Shown here in pieces: positions 26,666 to 34,421 of a DNA stretch of 46,811 bases; position 1 is the stretch's first letter, and every line of letters starts with the position of its first letter. Both the position numbers and the translations under genes were made by a program. Below the pieces are notes generated by a model. That model saw only the letters and a list, made by a program, of their open reading frames with translations, was not told the origin of the DNA and searched no databases. This DNA comes from Acetobacter ascendens (GTDB lineage: Bacteria > Pseudomonadota > Alphaproteobacteria > Acetobacterales > Acetobacteraceae): assembly GCF_001766235.1 (NCBI RefSeq), contig NZ_CP015166.1:1-46811 (forward strand), in the 5' to 3' direction.

Positions 26666-26925
26666 TTTAGTGCTAAACTTGGTGCTAGTTTGGTGCAGAA
26701 GTTTAGCACTGAATTAGCACCTAATTTTCCGCAGAAAACCGCCATTTTTTGGCATCTAGTGCTGAAGTGCTGGATTTTCCGGCAAACTTTTAGATTAGTG
26801 GTTATTCTCAATAAAAAGTTTGGAGATATTTTCAGCACTTTAGCACTAAACCTTAAAAAACGGCAGAAAACAGCCATTTTCTAGGTGCTAAACTTGGTGC
26901 TGTTTAGTGCTGAATTGGTGGATAC
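26666..26925. repeat. Cluster of GTGCTAA/TTAGCAC motifs, candidate origin or operator
   Basis: About ten GTGCT or AGCAC words occur in 260 AT-rich bases, often paired, e.g. GTGCTAAACTTGGTGCTAG (near 26671), TTTAGCACTGAATTAGCACC (near 26703), CAGCACTTTAGCACTAAACC (near 26834) and GGTGCTAAACTTGGTGCTG (near 26884). The first and last units are near-identical 18-mers about 215 bases apart. Location between a replication helicase and a rep-type gene suggests an origin with iteron-like sites. Confidence 0.6.
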
Positions 26926-27173
26926 AGAACAGGGCAGAACTTAATTCCCTGCCATGTCTTGTCTTTCCTGACCTCTCAGAACATACTGCCTGAAAATGAC
27001 GAAGGGGACAGCCCAGCAAGGCCATCCCCCTCAAAACGCGCTGCCAACACCAGCGACTAGATGCAAAGGCCGACCAACGCCAGAGCATCCGATAGCCAGA
27101 ATATAGATTGATACCGTTACAGGTCAATGCTTTCTGACTAGGGAAATGGTCGCTGTCCATGAAAAGGACGGAT

Positions 27174-27671
27174 ATGACCTCTTTCTCTTCCACTCTCTGG
27201 ACACTCACTCAGGCCCGCCAGATCACCGGAAAGACACACATCGTCTTGCAGGCATTATCCAGCTTCCAGGGACACCGGGGTTTATTCCCGTCTCATGAGA
27301 GTATTGCCGCCCGCGCCGGTTGCTCCGTTCGCACCGTTATTAGGTCGCTAGAGGTATCTTACCGGCTTGGCATAGTAGAGCGCCAACGCCAACGTCAGAG
27401 AGCATCAGGGCGCATTTGTAACGGCGTTAATCGGTATCGGTTACTGGTTAAGCCGTTAGAGCAAGCCAGAGCCGCCGCCGCCCATTACACACAACAGCTA
27501 CGTGATGCCCTTGCCCGCAGAAAACAGCGGCTTTTTCTAAGTGACAAAATGGCAGCGGAATCTGATTCTCAGAGTAATTTATTAAATACAGAACCGCTTT
27601 CAGCCGCCAGAATGTCAAAGCATGACCTGATACGATGGTGTGAGAGCATAGGATACCGGGGCAGCACCTAG
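27174..27671 (+). CDS. Helix-turn-helix replication-type protein
   Basis: A 165-residue protein. The ATG at 27174 has AAGGA 5 bases upstream and is preferred over the ATG at 27159. Residues about 20-95 form a winged helix-turn-helix of the HTH_36 type found in small-plasmid replication proteins (GKTHIVLQALSSFQGHRGLF, SHESIAARAGCSVRTVIRSL, then LGIVERQRQRQ). A basic helical tail ends DLIRWCESIGYRGST. A second copy of its 3' end sits at position 1. Location next to a motif-repeat cluster and helicase halves supports a role in replication initiation or control. Confidence 0.7.
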   Translation: MTSFSSTLWTLTQARQITGKTHIVLQALSSFQGHRGLFPSHESIAARAGCSVRTVIRSLEVSYRLGIVERQRQRQRASGRICNGVNRYRLLVKPLEQARAAAAHYTQQLRDALARRKQRLFLSDKMAAESDSQSNLLNTEPLSAARMSKHDLIRWCESIGYRGST

Positions 27672-27917
27672 CGCCACTCCCTCCGACAAACCAAAAACCA
27701 GCATCGTATTTTGCTCATGAATGGGAGCATATGGGGGTCATATGTGCCGCCCCAGCCCCTCCGAACATGGTGTCAACATCGTATAGCTTTCTTGACAGAT
27801 CAGACCTTGCCAGAGAACCGGGCTTTTTGAGTGTCAGGAAAACATAAAAACCCAATTTATTTACACATTGTCAGGATATGACTTAGAGGTTTCCTTACAC
27901 ATAAGGGAGCGTTAATT
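27672..27917. other. Intergenic region with relic resolution site
   Basis: The first 70 bases match the sequence after the rep fragment near position 161-220. Bases 27820-27917 are a diverged copy of the leader of the resolvase gene (6255-6350), including GTGTCAGGAAAAC and ACACATAAGGGAGCG. No gene is present. Confidence 0.6.
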
Positions 27918-27990
27918 ATGGCAGGTCACGGAACTACACGCCCGCGTTGCTGCAAACGAATCAAAGGCCCAGGTCACGGGCAATCTGGGC
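27918..27990 (+). pseudogene. Internally deleted serine recombinase relic
   Basis: ATGGCAGGTCA matches the first codons of the resolvase at 6351. The next base jumps to CGGAACTACACGCCCGCGTT, matching 6808 onward of that gene. Read in the original frame, the tail gives ELHARVAANESKAQVTGNLG against ELKARVSAHEPKARIARDLG. About 445 bases are missing and the frame is shifted, so no recombinase is made. Confidence 0.75.
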
Positions 27991-28522
27991 GCGGCAGGTG
28001 AATCAGGCGCTGGAACGGCACCAGGTCGAACAGCGGGTGGATCACCGGAGTTTCGCGCGGCAGGGGAAGGAGCAGGAGCCGACCCGTCACATGGGAGTGT
28101 CTGCTATGGCTCTTGAACGACAGGCGGCCCGGAAAGTTCCTGACCGGGAACCGGTGACGGATCTCGGAAAGCAGAATGCGGAGATCCGCGAGCGGAACCG
28201 GGTGCTTGATGCGGCCCGCAAGGCTGTAGAGGCAGCGCAGGAGCTGTTCTCCGGCCTTGAGAAACGGGCGCGATTGGCGGTCGGTCTGGCCCGGAAGATC
28301 GGGCAGAGAATGGAACGGGAGAGGGAGGCCAAGCGCCAGAGGCAGGAACTGGCGCGTCAGGCCGAGATCAGGCACCAGGAGGACATTCGGGCGGCCGAGG
28401 AAGCCCGGAAAGCCGCCGAAGTGGAGAGGAAGAAGCAACTCGCCACGGAGATCGAGAGACCGACTTCTAGGCGCGGTTTGTCGCGAGGTAGGGGGCGTGA
28501 TCAGGGGCCTGGTATGGGATAG
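27983..28522 (+). pseudogene. mobA: C-terminal remnant of MobA/MobL-family relaxase
   Basis: The frame contains WARQVNQALERHQVEQRVDH, RSFARQGKEQEPTRHMG and then a long charged coiled coil (RNRVLDAARKAVEAAQELF...). V(D/N)HRS(F/Y)xRQGxxxxPxxHxG is the conserved end of the MobA/MobL relaxase domain, after which these proteins have coiled-coil tails. The catalytic tyrosine and histidine cluster of the N-terminal domain are missing, replaced by the resolvase relic. Mobilisation through this gene is therefore lost. Confidence 0.72.
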
Positions 28523-28541
28523 GTAGTTCTTTGAGTATGTC

Positions 28542-28575
28542 TTGACAGAAATATCAAAATAGAACACTATAAGTA
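28542..28575 (+). promoter_or_regulatory. Promoter of the type II methyltransferase with half C-box
   Basis: TTGACA (28542-28547) and CACTAT (28565-28570) are spaced 17 bases. ACTATAAGTA (28566-28575) overlaps the -10 and is also part of the palindrome before the controller gene (30806-30815). This suggests that the controller protein represses the methyltransferase promoter. Confidence 0.55.
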
Positions 28576-28629
28576 GCAATCCGGGTCCGCCATTTTTGGT
28601 TGGGCGTGGAATAATAGGAGGTTGCGTTT

Positions 28630-29508
28630 GTGGTTCGCGAATTTTCCATAGCTGGGCACAAGATCATTCACCAAGATGCGGTTGAGGCACTTAAGGCAAT
28701 TGAAACTGCATCTATTGATCTAATATTTGCTGACCCACCATATAATATTGGTAAAGATTTTGATGGAATTCACGATAAAGTAGATGAATCAGAATATTTA
28801 GGTTGGTGCTGGAAGTGGATCAGTGAATGTGAGCGTATTTTAAAGCCAAACGGCACATTTTACTTAATGAATTCCACGCAAAATATGCCGCACTTGGATA
28901 TTTATTGTCGAGATCGGTTCGAGATTCTGTCTCGCATTGTTTGGGCATACGATAGCTCTGGGATGCAGGCCAAAAAATTTTATGGGTCTCTATATGAACC
29001 AATTCTCCATATGGTGAAAAACTTGAAATCCTACACCTTTAATGCAGATGATATACGTATTGAGGCAAAGACTGGTGCAAAGCGGGGTTTGATCGACTAT
29101 CGAAAAAATCCCCCACAGCCGTACAATACAACAAAGGTTCCTGGGAATGTCTGGGATTTTGCGCGGGTGCGTTTCAAGATGGATGAATACGAAAATCATC
29201 CTTCGCAGAAACCAGAAGCTTTGCTTGAGCGCGTGATCTTGGCATCATCAAATCCGGGTGACTTAGTACTTGATCCTTTTGGAGGTTCATTTTCGACAGG
29301 CGCTGTTGCAAAGCGATTGGGTCGTCGATCGCTATCGATTGAGTGTAATGAAGCTTATATAAAAATTGGTCTACGTCGCCTCGGTATACCTTCCAATTAT
29401 ACAAAAGACGACCTAGAGAAAAAAAAGATAAGAAAGACGAAAAATCTTTCCAAAGCTAATAGAGATAAAGATTCAGTCGAGCAGGCCATATTCCAATTGG
29501 AATTGTAA
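28630..29508 (+). CDS. DNA adenine methyltransferase, YhdJ-like (type II)
   Basis: A 292-residue beta-class amino-methyltransferase with a GTG start and AGGAGG at 28617. Catalytic motif DPPYN at 35-39 precedes the S-adenosylmethionine site DPFGGSFSTGAVA near 215, the beta-class order. The run IVWAYDSSGMQAKKFYGSLY, then RKNPPQPYNTTKVPGNVWDF and DEYENHPSQKPEALLERVIL, is strikingly like E. coli YhdJ, which modifies ATGCAT, so the same or a related site is likely. It converges with the endonuclease gene, and their 3' ends overlap by 36 bases. Base composition is more AT-rich than the surroundings, indicating transfer. Confidence 0.9.
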   Translation: MVREFSIAGHKIIHQDAVEALKAIETASIDLIFADPPYNIGKDFDGIHDKVDESEYLGWCWKWISECERILKPNGTFYLMNSTQNMPHLDIYCRDRFEILSRIVWAYDSSGMQAKKFYGSLYEPILHMVKNLKSYTFNADDIRIEAKTGAKRGLIDYRKNPPQPYNTTKVPGNVWDFARVRFKMDEYENHPSQKPEALLERVILASSNPGDLVLDPFGGSFSTGAVAKRLGRRSLSIECNEAYIKIGLRRLGIPSNYTKDDLEKKKIRKTKNLSKANRDKDSVEQAIFQLEL

Positions 29509-30501
29509 AGAAAGATCGTTTTTTATGCGGTCAATAGATAATTCTGAAATGTTTCTTGCAATATATCTAAGATTTTCTAGTGTTATTATTTCTTGAAATA
29601 AGGTCATATAAATATTAATTGTAACAATATCGTATTGACATGAATTTAATGCGTCTGATTTAATGCGATTTTTTACATATAATGCATCTTTTTCTATTTT
29701 TATAACGAACGATATTGGATAACGATTGACCTTTTCGAAATCTAAAAAATACTTTCTGAAATCTAGCGTTTCGGTAACCTGAAAAAATCTACCGAGTGGC
29801 TGAAGTACAAAGTCAATGCCGCCGTCATTGGCATTGGTTCGACCGGTACGAAATAGAGCAAGAGGTTTAGGCTCCAGTTGGTCAGGGGAGGGGCCGATCC
29901 AAACCATTTGCCCGCGATAATGCTCAGCCAGAAGTACATAGGACGCAATTTCGAATAATCTAGCGTCAGAGTTGGCGGCAAAGGCTTCGTCGAAGAACTC
30001 CGCAAGGTCCTCTAGTGTTTCTATCGCCTGAATCTCTTCAAGCGCACTCGATTGGTTTGCCGTAATTAACCCGATGTAAGTCTGGACTGCATCTAATACG
30101 ACTTGGGCGACCGCTTTTGGATTGGCTCCGTCTTGCCTTAAAAGGTCTTCAGAGATTATCCGGGCCTTTTGACCGCCAACTAATGTTGGCCTAACAGGCA
30201 ATAGGGCACCACTCACCCCGAGTTGGCGAGAAAACTCGTCGTTCAATCTATTGTCCAGTGGATGATTCTGGAGTTTTGCCCCAAAGGGGAGAGATCGCAT
30301 GCGAGCAAGTAGATCGGTAAAGCGTGATGTCCTGTCGTTGACATAATCATCAGCTAGTACGAATAAAGCATAGAGATTTCCTAAAGAACGTCTTGCTTTA
30401 CTACCGCGTTCTGCTGCTCGGGTTTTTCGTACCAAATATTTAACTAGAAGATTATTTGTTGATACGCCGTAATTTTTGGCTATTTCTTCGACAAAGGTCA
30501 T
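29473..30501 (-). CDS. Probable type II restriction endonuclease
   Basis: A 342-residue protein read as the restriction partner from context: it is convergent with the methyltransferase and directly follows a controller gene (4-base ATGA overlap). A candidate nuclease core is RTNANDGGIDFVLQPLGRFF then QVTETLDFRKYF near residues 221-252. D226 or D230 would pair with Q241-V-T243, an imperfect PD-(D/E)xK pattern with lysine replaced, so this part is tentative. The N-terminal 130 residues are helical. If the methyltransferase really is YhdJ-like, the enzyme may cut at ATGCAT or a related site. I do not recognise a named family. Confidence 0.68.
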   Translation of the reverse strand: MTFVEEIAKNYGVSTNNLLVKYLVRKTRAAERGSKARRSLGNLYALFVLADDYVNDRTSRFTDLLARMRSLPFGAKLQNHPLDNRLNDEFSRQLGVSGALLPVRPTLVGGQKARIISEDLLRQDGANPKAVAQVVLDAVQTYIGLITANQSSALEEIQAIETLEDLAEFFDEAFAANSDARLFEIASYVLLAEHYRGQMVWIGPSPDQLEPKPLALFRTGRTNANDGGIDFVLQPLGRFFQVTETLDFRKYFLDFEKVNRYPISFVIKIEKDALYVKNRIKSDALNSCQYDIVTINIYMTLFQEIITLENLRYIARNISELSIDRIKNDLSLQFQLEYGLLD

Positions 30502-30743
30502 TTTTCATTCGGTTTCAGTAAATCGATAACAGATACATCAAGCGCCTTGGCCAGTATTTCGAGTGAACTGAGCGTTATGTTGCGCTCCCCACGCTCGACT
30601 GAGCCGACATACGTTCGATGCAGTCCACAGATATCAGCCAATTTTTCTTGGGAAAGATTCCGCGCGTTGCGTAGTCGCCGAATGTTCTCGGCTAAAGTTC
30701 CGATCAAGGACTGGCTAGGTGTTCTAAGTTTTGTTGGCGACAT
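30498..30743 (-). CDS. Restriction-modification controller protein (XRE-type)
   Basis: An 81-residue protein with a Cro/C1-type helix-turn-helix covering most of its length: IRRLRNARNLSQEKLADICG then LHRTYVGSVERGERNITLSS LEILAKALDVS. Size and the motif SQEKLA...HRTYVGSVERG...ITL are characteristic of C proteins that time expression of type II systems. Its stop overlaps the endonuclease start by 4 bases, the usual C-R operon. A palindrome at 30796-30815 upstream fits a C-box. Confidence 0.85.
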   Translation of the reverse strand: MSPTKLRTPSQSLIGTLAENIRRLRNARNLSQEKLADICGLHRTYVGSVERGERNITLSSLEILAKALDVSVIDLLKPNEK

Positions 30744-30795
30744 ATTTTGCCAGATAGCGATTCATTGATGACAAAATGTGCGGTTTGGTGCCTTT

Positions 30796-30815
30796 AAGTC
30801 TACAGACTATAAGTA
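30796..30815 (-). promoter_or_regulatory. Candidate C-box before the controller gene
   Basis: AAGTCTACAGACTATAAGTA contains the symmetric core AGTC-TACA-GACT and, on the reverse strand, reads TACTTATAGTCTGTAGACTT. This is the layout of known C-protein operators (ACTTATAGTC...GACT). It lies 53-72 bases before the controller start. Confidence 0.62.
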
Positions 30816-30822
30816 TCAATTT

Positions 30823-31251
30823 TTACCAAAACCACCACTTGCGTGGTCGTGATTCGGCCAGTTTCTGTGCGATCTCGCGCCAATGATCGCGGTCAGATTC
30901 TACAGTCTCGCGGCGTATTCGTTCGCCTTCAAGTTCGGCTTTCACGCGGACTAGTTCGAGTGTGTCCTGGGGCGGTATATTGGGGTGGGCGTTATGGTGG
31001 TCATCGTCGGGAGAAGGTTGGGCGGTGGCTTCTTTTTGCTCAGTGGGCGAGCAGTGGGCTCTGTGGGCGCGTGCCCATGATTCTAGGTCATCATTCGTGA
31101 TCCGCCATTGGTTTTTGTTGTCTCGAAAGGCGCGTAAATTGTGCGTTTCTATGGCTCTCATAATGTTGCGACGAGAAACGCCAGTCACTTGGCCAGCCTG
31201 TTTAGGAGACATGGGCATAATGGTGTGCGTGATCACTGGGCATCGAACCAT
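30823..31251 (-). CDS. Helix-turn-helix protein with coiled-coil tail
   Basis: A 142-residue protein. Residues about 15-62 form a MerR/excisionase-type DNA-binding domain (SPKQAGQVTGVSRRNIMRAI, then WRITNDDLESWARAH). A Pro/His-rich linker leads to a coiled coil (LELVRVKAELEGERIRRETV) and the aromatic end RPRKWWFW. An internal ATG (MPMSPKQ) is a possible alternative start. The chosen ATG directly follows the stop of the 57-residue gene (TGAATG), so it is the third member of a coupled operon with the RepL-like gene. A role in plasmid maintenance is inferred from this operon. Confidence 0.65.
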   Translation of the reverse strand: MVRCPVITHTIMPMSPKQAGQVTGVSRRNIMRAIETHNLRAFRDNKNQWRITNDDLESWARAHRAHCSPTEQKEATAQPSPDDDHHNAHPNIPPQDTLELVRVKAELEGERIRRETVESDRDHWREIAQKLAESRPRKWWFW

Positions 31252-31425
31252 TCAACCCGCATGTCGTTCCTCTTGCGGCAGGGCGTCGATCACTGCCTGA
31301 ATACGGGCCAAATTATCGTTCAGGATCGCCAAAACCTGTTCGGCCGGGAGAGCGGGTTTCGTGCTGTTCCGGGCCTTGCGGATCGTGGCCCTCTTGACGG
31401 CCAGTTCATCGGAAAGATCGGTCAT
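31252..31425 (-). CDS. Small plasmid protein, function unknown
   Basis: A 57-residue protein beginning MTDLSDELAVKRATIRKARN and ending VIDALPQEERHAG. The start overlaps the stop of the RepL-like gene by 4 bases, which fixes it; a longer in-frame reading to 31512 has no such coupling. The sequence is two amphipathic helices without known motifs. It is probably a replication accessory or copy-control protein by position only. Confidence 0.6.
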   Translation of the reverse strand: MTDLSDELAVKRATIRKARNSTKPALPAEQVLAILNDNLARIQAVIDALPQEERHAG

Positions 31426-32021
31426 GACGCACCCCCACGGAGGAGTTCGAGCTGCATGGGGGGCCGGGTTTCCGCGGCCTGTGCCTTGCGGACGTCCAGC
31501 GAGCCATTCCATGCCTCATGTGGGTTGATGAAATACACGGCCACGCCTCGGCCCTGCATACCTTCAATTTTCCGCCGTTCGCGGCGGATTACGCCCATTT
31601 TTTCCAGCGTCCCCATGATGGTGCTGACGTGTTTTGGGGCACAGCCGATTTCCTCGGCAAGCTGGTCACGTGTCAGTAGGACTTCGCCCGTATCCTGCCG
31701 GAGATTGAGCAGTACCAGATCGAAGGCATGGCGGACCTGATGCGGCCGGTCATCGGACGGCAGGGCGCGGATGGCGTCCCAGATCGCGGCGGTCTGCATA
31801 CGGCTCAACATGGTGAAACCTCCCGGCCAAAGCCCTTCGGTAGTGTCTGGACGCGCGGCCTTCTGGAGCGCGTGGGTGATCTTGAAAAGGGCTATACGCG
31901 CCTCTCCGGGCAAATGCTTCAAAAGTTCTTCGGACAGGAGCGAAAGCTGTTCGGCCGCCTGTGCGGCTTCCTCCTGTTCGGATCGCTGCTGCCTTGTGGT
32001 GAGGCGCACAATCTGGGCCAT
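31422..32021 (-). CDS. RepL-like plasmid replication protein
   Basis: A 199-residue protein with AAGGAG six bases before the ATG. The central winged helix-turn-helix LTRDQLAEEIGCAPKHVSTI, MGTLEKMGVIRRERRK precedes GRGVAVYFINPHEAWNGSLD, a closing block seen in RepL-type and other small-plasmid initiators, where a strand with NPxxAWNG follows the wing. It is the first gene of a three-gene coupled operon. A perfect 14-bp palindrome lies 23 bases upstream. It likely binds origin DNA and starts replication. Confidence 0.68.
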   Translation of the reverse strand: MAQIVRLTTRQQRSEQEEAAQAAEQLSLLSEELLKHLPGEARIALFKITHALQKAARPDTTEGLWPGGFTMLSRMQTAAIWDAIRALPSDDRPHQVRHAFDLVLLNLRQDTGEVLLTRDQLAEEIGCAPKHVSTIMGTLEKMGVIRRERRKIEGMQGRGVAVYFINPHEAWNGSLDVRKAQAAETRPPMQLELLRGGAS

Positions 32022-32044
32022 GATCCGCTCCTTGTGGAGAACCC

Positions 32045-32077
32045 GTTTTTAAGTCCCGTATTCCGGGACTTAAAAAC
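32045..32077. promoter_or_regulatory. Perfect palindrome before the RepL-like operon
   Basis: Arms GTTTTTAAGTCCCG (32045-32058) and CGGGACTTAAAAAC (32064-32077) enclose TATTC. It sits directly upstream of the operon start, so it may be an autoregulatory operator or part of the origin. It could also act as a bidirectional terminator because T-runs lie on both sides. Confidence 0.5.
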
Positions 32078-32845
32078 AAGCCTTTTCTTCTGGATTTCTG
32101 CGGGGTGTGGCGATCCCTAAGAAAAAGAAAAGAATTTAATCCCCCTGTTGTCCCCCCTTTTCCCGGTGGAAAACTGCCATTTTGGGGCCTGTTCCGGCGC
32201 CCTGCGGGCGGGCTACGCCGCTCCCGCTCCGCGCTCGCCCGGACCCTGTGACGCCGGCAGAATCGGACGAGAGAAAATGGCTCAGGAAGCGATGGCTGGC
32301 CGGCTTTCCCCACCCTGTGATGGTCAGGGGAGATACCAGCCGGTCACGTTCCCCTTGGCATCCGCGTTCGGGAAGCAGACCGTGCCGCCTTTCTGGCGTT
32401 CCGTGATCCAGCCGTTTCCCTGACATTGCAAGGGAACACTTGACGGAAAAACCCGGCTGCACATGCGGCTATTGAAGAACAAGAAACTAAAATTGCACGG
32501 CTAACGCTTGAACTGGCAGAATCAGAAGCACGGGCAACAATCAAGCCCTAAAGGCTACCTAAGTCATTGTTTTGTATGGGTTTATTTTTCGCCATAAAGC
32601 AGGCGTGCAAAAACATCGCAAAAATTGCGATTGCCCTATTGAATTCATATAACGCTTATGCTAAATACTAACAGTTACGCGTGCGTAACCCACCAGAACC
32701 TTGATGGCTCTAGGTTTCCAGATTTGACTTTGGGAATGTAAGGGCTGGGGCGATTCCCGTCAAGGAGATTTTGGTGGTGTGGTGAAAAACGGGAGTTCCC
32801 CAATGGAAAAGCCACTATTTTTTAAAATCTTTGACGGTAACCCAA
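32078..32845. other. Non-coding region: GC-rich block then AT-rich block, candidate origin
   Basis: Bases 32165-32470 are GC-rich with no frame I can defend. Bases 32560-32700 are AT-rich and contain CGCAAAAATTGCG (near 32618) and TTACGCGTGCGTAA (near 32673), both palindromic. The switch from GC-rich to AT-rich between two replication-type operons suggests an origin, without direct proof. Confidence 0.4.
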
Positions 32846-33073
32846 ATGAAGACAAACAATACGACAAATAAAAATCTAATCACACCGACCGAAGTATCTA
32901 ATAAACTTCGAGTCCCGCGCCCTACAGTTTACTCTTGGCTGAATAGAGGCGTCCTGCCCTGCATTGACGTTTACGGTCGCAGGATGATTGACCCGGAAGT
33001 TTTACCGGGTTTTATTCAAAAATTAGAAAATAGAAACGCCGCCGTATCCTCCTTTCGCGGAGGGGCGGAATAA
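32846..33073 (+). CDS. Excisionase-like helix-turn-helix protein
   Basis: A 75-residue protein. I prefer the ATG at 32846 (MKTNNTTNKNLITPTEVSNK) over the TTG at 32831. The core LITPTEVSNKLRVPRPTVYS, WLNRGVLPCIDVYGRRMIDP is a MerR/excisionase-type DNA-binding motif. Its stop overlaps the start of the helicase gene by 1 base, so they are coupled. Regulation of replication is the probable role. Confidence 0.7.
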   Translation: MKTNNTTNKNLITPTEVSNKLRVPRPTVYSWLNRGVLPCIDVYGRRMIDPEVLPGFIQKLENRNAAVSSFRGGAE

Positions 33074-33821
33074 TGAGTATTTCATTTTCTGACCTCGCAT
33101 ATTTCCCGCATCCGCTCCCAGCTACGGCTGAGGGGGTTCTTTCGCTGCTAGTGAAGAACAGAGACGACAAGCTAATTCCTAACTTGGCGAATTGCTGCTT
33201 ACTTACCTCTCAGGCGTTCCCGGCTACGTTTAGGCTCAATACGTTTACCGGGAGGATTGAGGTCCATGCCCCGTTACCCTCGCCTGTGACGGGGCAGCCT
33301 ATGCCGCAGGATGGGCCGCGTGAATTGACGGATTCCGACTATACCGCCGTTTCCGCCGCCTTGGCACGTTCTCACGGCCTTAATTTCTCAACCCAGCAGG
33401 TGAGCGCGGCGATTCAGTCAGTAGCGGAGGAGAACGCTTACCATCCGATCAGGGATTATCTGAACGGGCTGGAATGGGACGGCGTGAAACGAATTGAACA
33501 CTGGCTCCATGACTTTTTAGGTGCGGAGGATTCCGAATATACGGCTGGAATTGGTCGTATGTTTCTCATCGGCGTGGTGGCCCGTGTGATGAAGCCCGGT
33601 TGCAAGATGGACTATGTTCTTATTTTTGAGGGCAATCAGGGAATAAGAAAAAGCACAGCCTGCAAAGTGCTTGCGGGCGAGAAGTTCTTTTCAGACAGTC
33701 TTCCCCCCATACGTGAAGGCTCTAAGGACTTAGCATCTCACCTCGCAGGAAAATGGCTCGTGGAGGTTGCCGAGATGAGTGCTGCATCCCGTGCAGATAC
33801 AGAGGCGCTCAAAGCGTTCCT
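33073..33821 (+). pseudogene. N-terminal part of VapE/D5-like replication helicase (split gene)
   Basis: About 250 residues from MSISFSDLAYFPHPLPATAE to EALKAFL, where it meets a Tn3-type end at 33822. Typical parts are HPIRDYLNGLEWDGVKRIEH, YVLIFEGNQGIRKSTACKVL (P-loop, with arginine where a second glycine is usual) and GKWLVEVAEMSAASRADTEA LKAFL. The family continues with TR...YRPxYGR, which is exactly what follows TTCCT at 26147. The current frame adds 11 transposon-encoded residues and stops, leaving a truncated protein with a P-loop but no C-terminal half. Confidence 0.9.
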
Positions 33822-34341
33822 GGGGTCGTTTGCGGGAGGGGGCGAAATCCTACGCTAAGCTGAGAACGCGCTTCCCATAATCCCTGAGCTCGCCCTTCGG
33901 TCCGACATATCTGTATAGAGTGACGCGCTCGATCCCGAGTTCCTTGCACAGATCGGAAACAGACGTGTCGCGCTGCGCCATGGCGGCCTGGGCGAGACGC
34001 ACCTGTGCTTTGGTCAGGGCGAATTTTCGCCCTCCCTTTCGTCCGCGCGCTCTGGCTGCGGCAAGGCCAGCCATGGTGCGCTCGCGGATCAGATCCCGCT
34101 CGAACTCGGCCAGAGTGGCAAAGATACCGAACACCATGCGGCCGGATGCGGTCGTGGTGTCGATCTGAGCGCCTTTTCCGGTCAGCACACGCAGGCCGAT
34201 CCTGCGGTCTGACAGATCCTTCACGGTGTTGACCAGGTGGGCGAGCGAGCGCCCGAGGCGATCGAGTTTCCAGACCACCAGCACATCGCCGTCGCGCAAG
34301 GATTTGAGGCATGCAGCTAAGCCGGGCCGATCATCGCGGCT
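33822..34341 (-). mobile_element. Truncated inverted copy of the second Tn3 transposon (resolvase end)
   Basis: These 520 bases are the exact reverse complement of 25627-26146, including the 38-bp end (33822-33859) and most of tnpR. Identity stops abruptly at 34341 inside tnpR. The tnpR piece (from SRDDRPGLAACL onward) lacks its catalytic serine. TTCCT lies just outside, at 33817-33821. Confidence 0.95.
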
Positions 34342-34421
34342 GCGGAAGCAGACGTTAAAATGTGGCTCGGACGGCCTCACCTAACCAGACAGGTTCACGA
34401 ACTGCCGAACAACCTCGACTG

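Noticed and set aside
32136..32462. 108-codon minus-strand frame upstream of the RepL-like operon
   Set aside because: Composition and lack of a start signal suggest a GC-rich chance frame. Overlapping plus-strand frames look equally poor.
26109..33859. Inversion by recombination between the two Tn3 copies as the cause of the split helicase gene
   Set aside because: Recombination within the copies would leave the C-terminal half next to the transposase-side end. It is next to the resolvase-side end, as is the N-terminal half.
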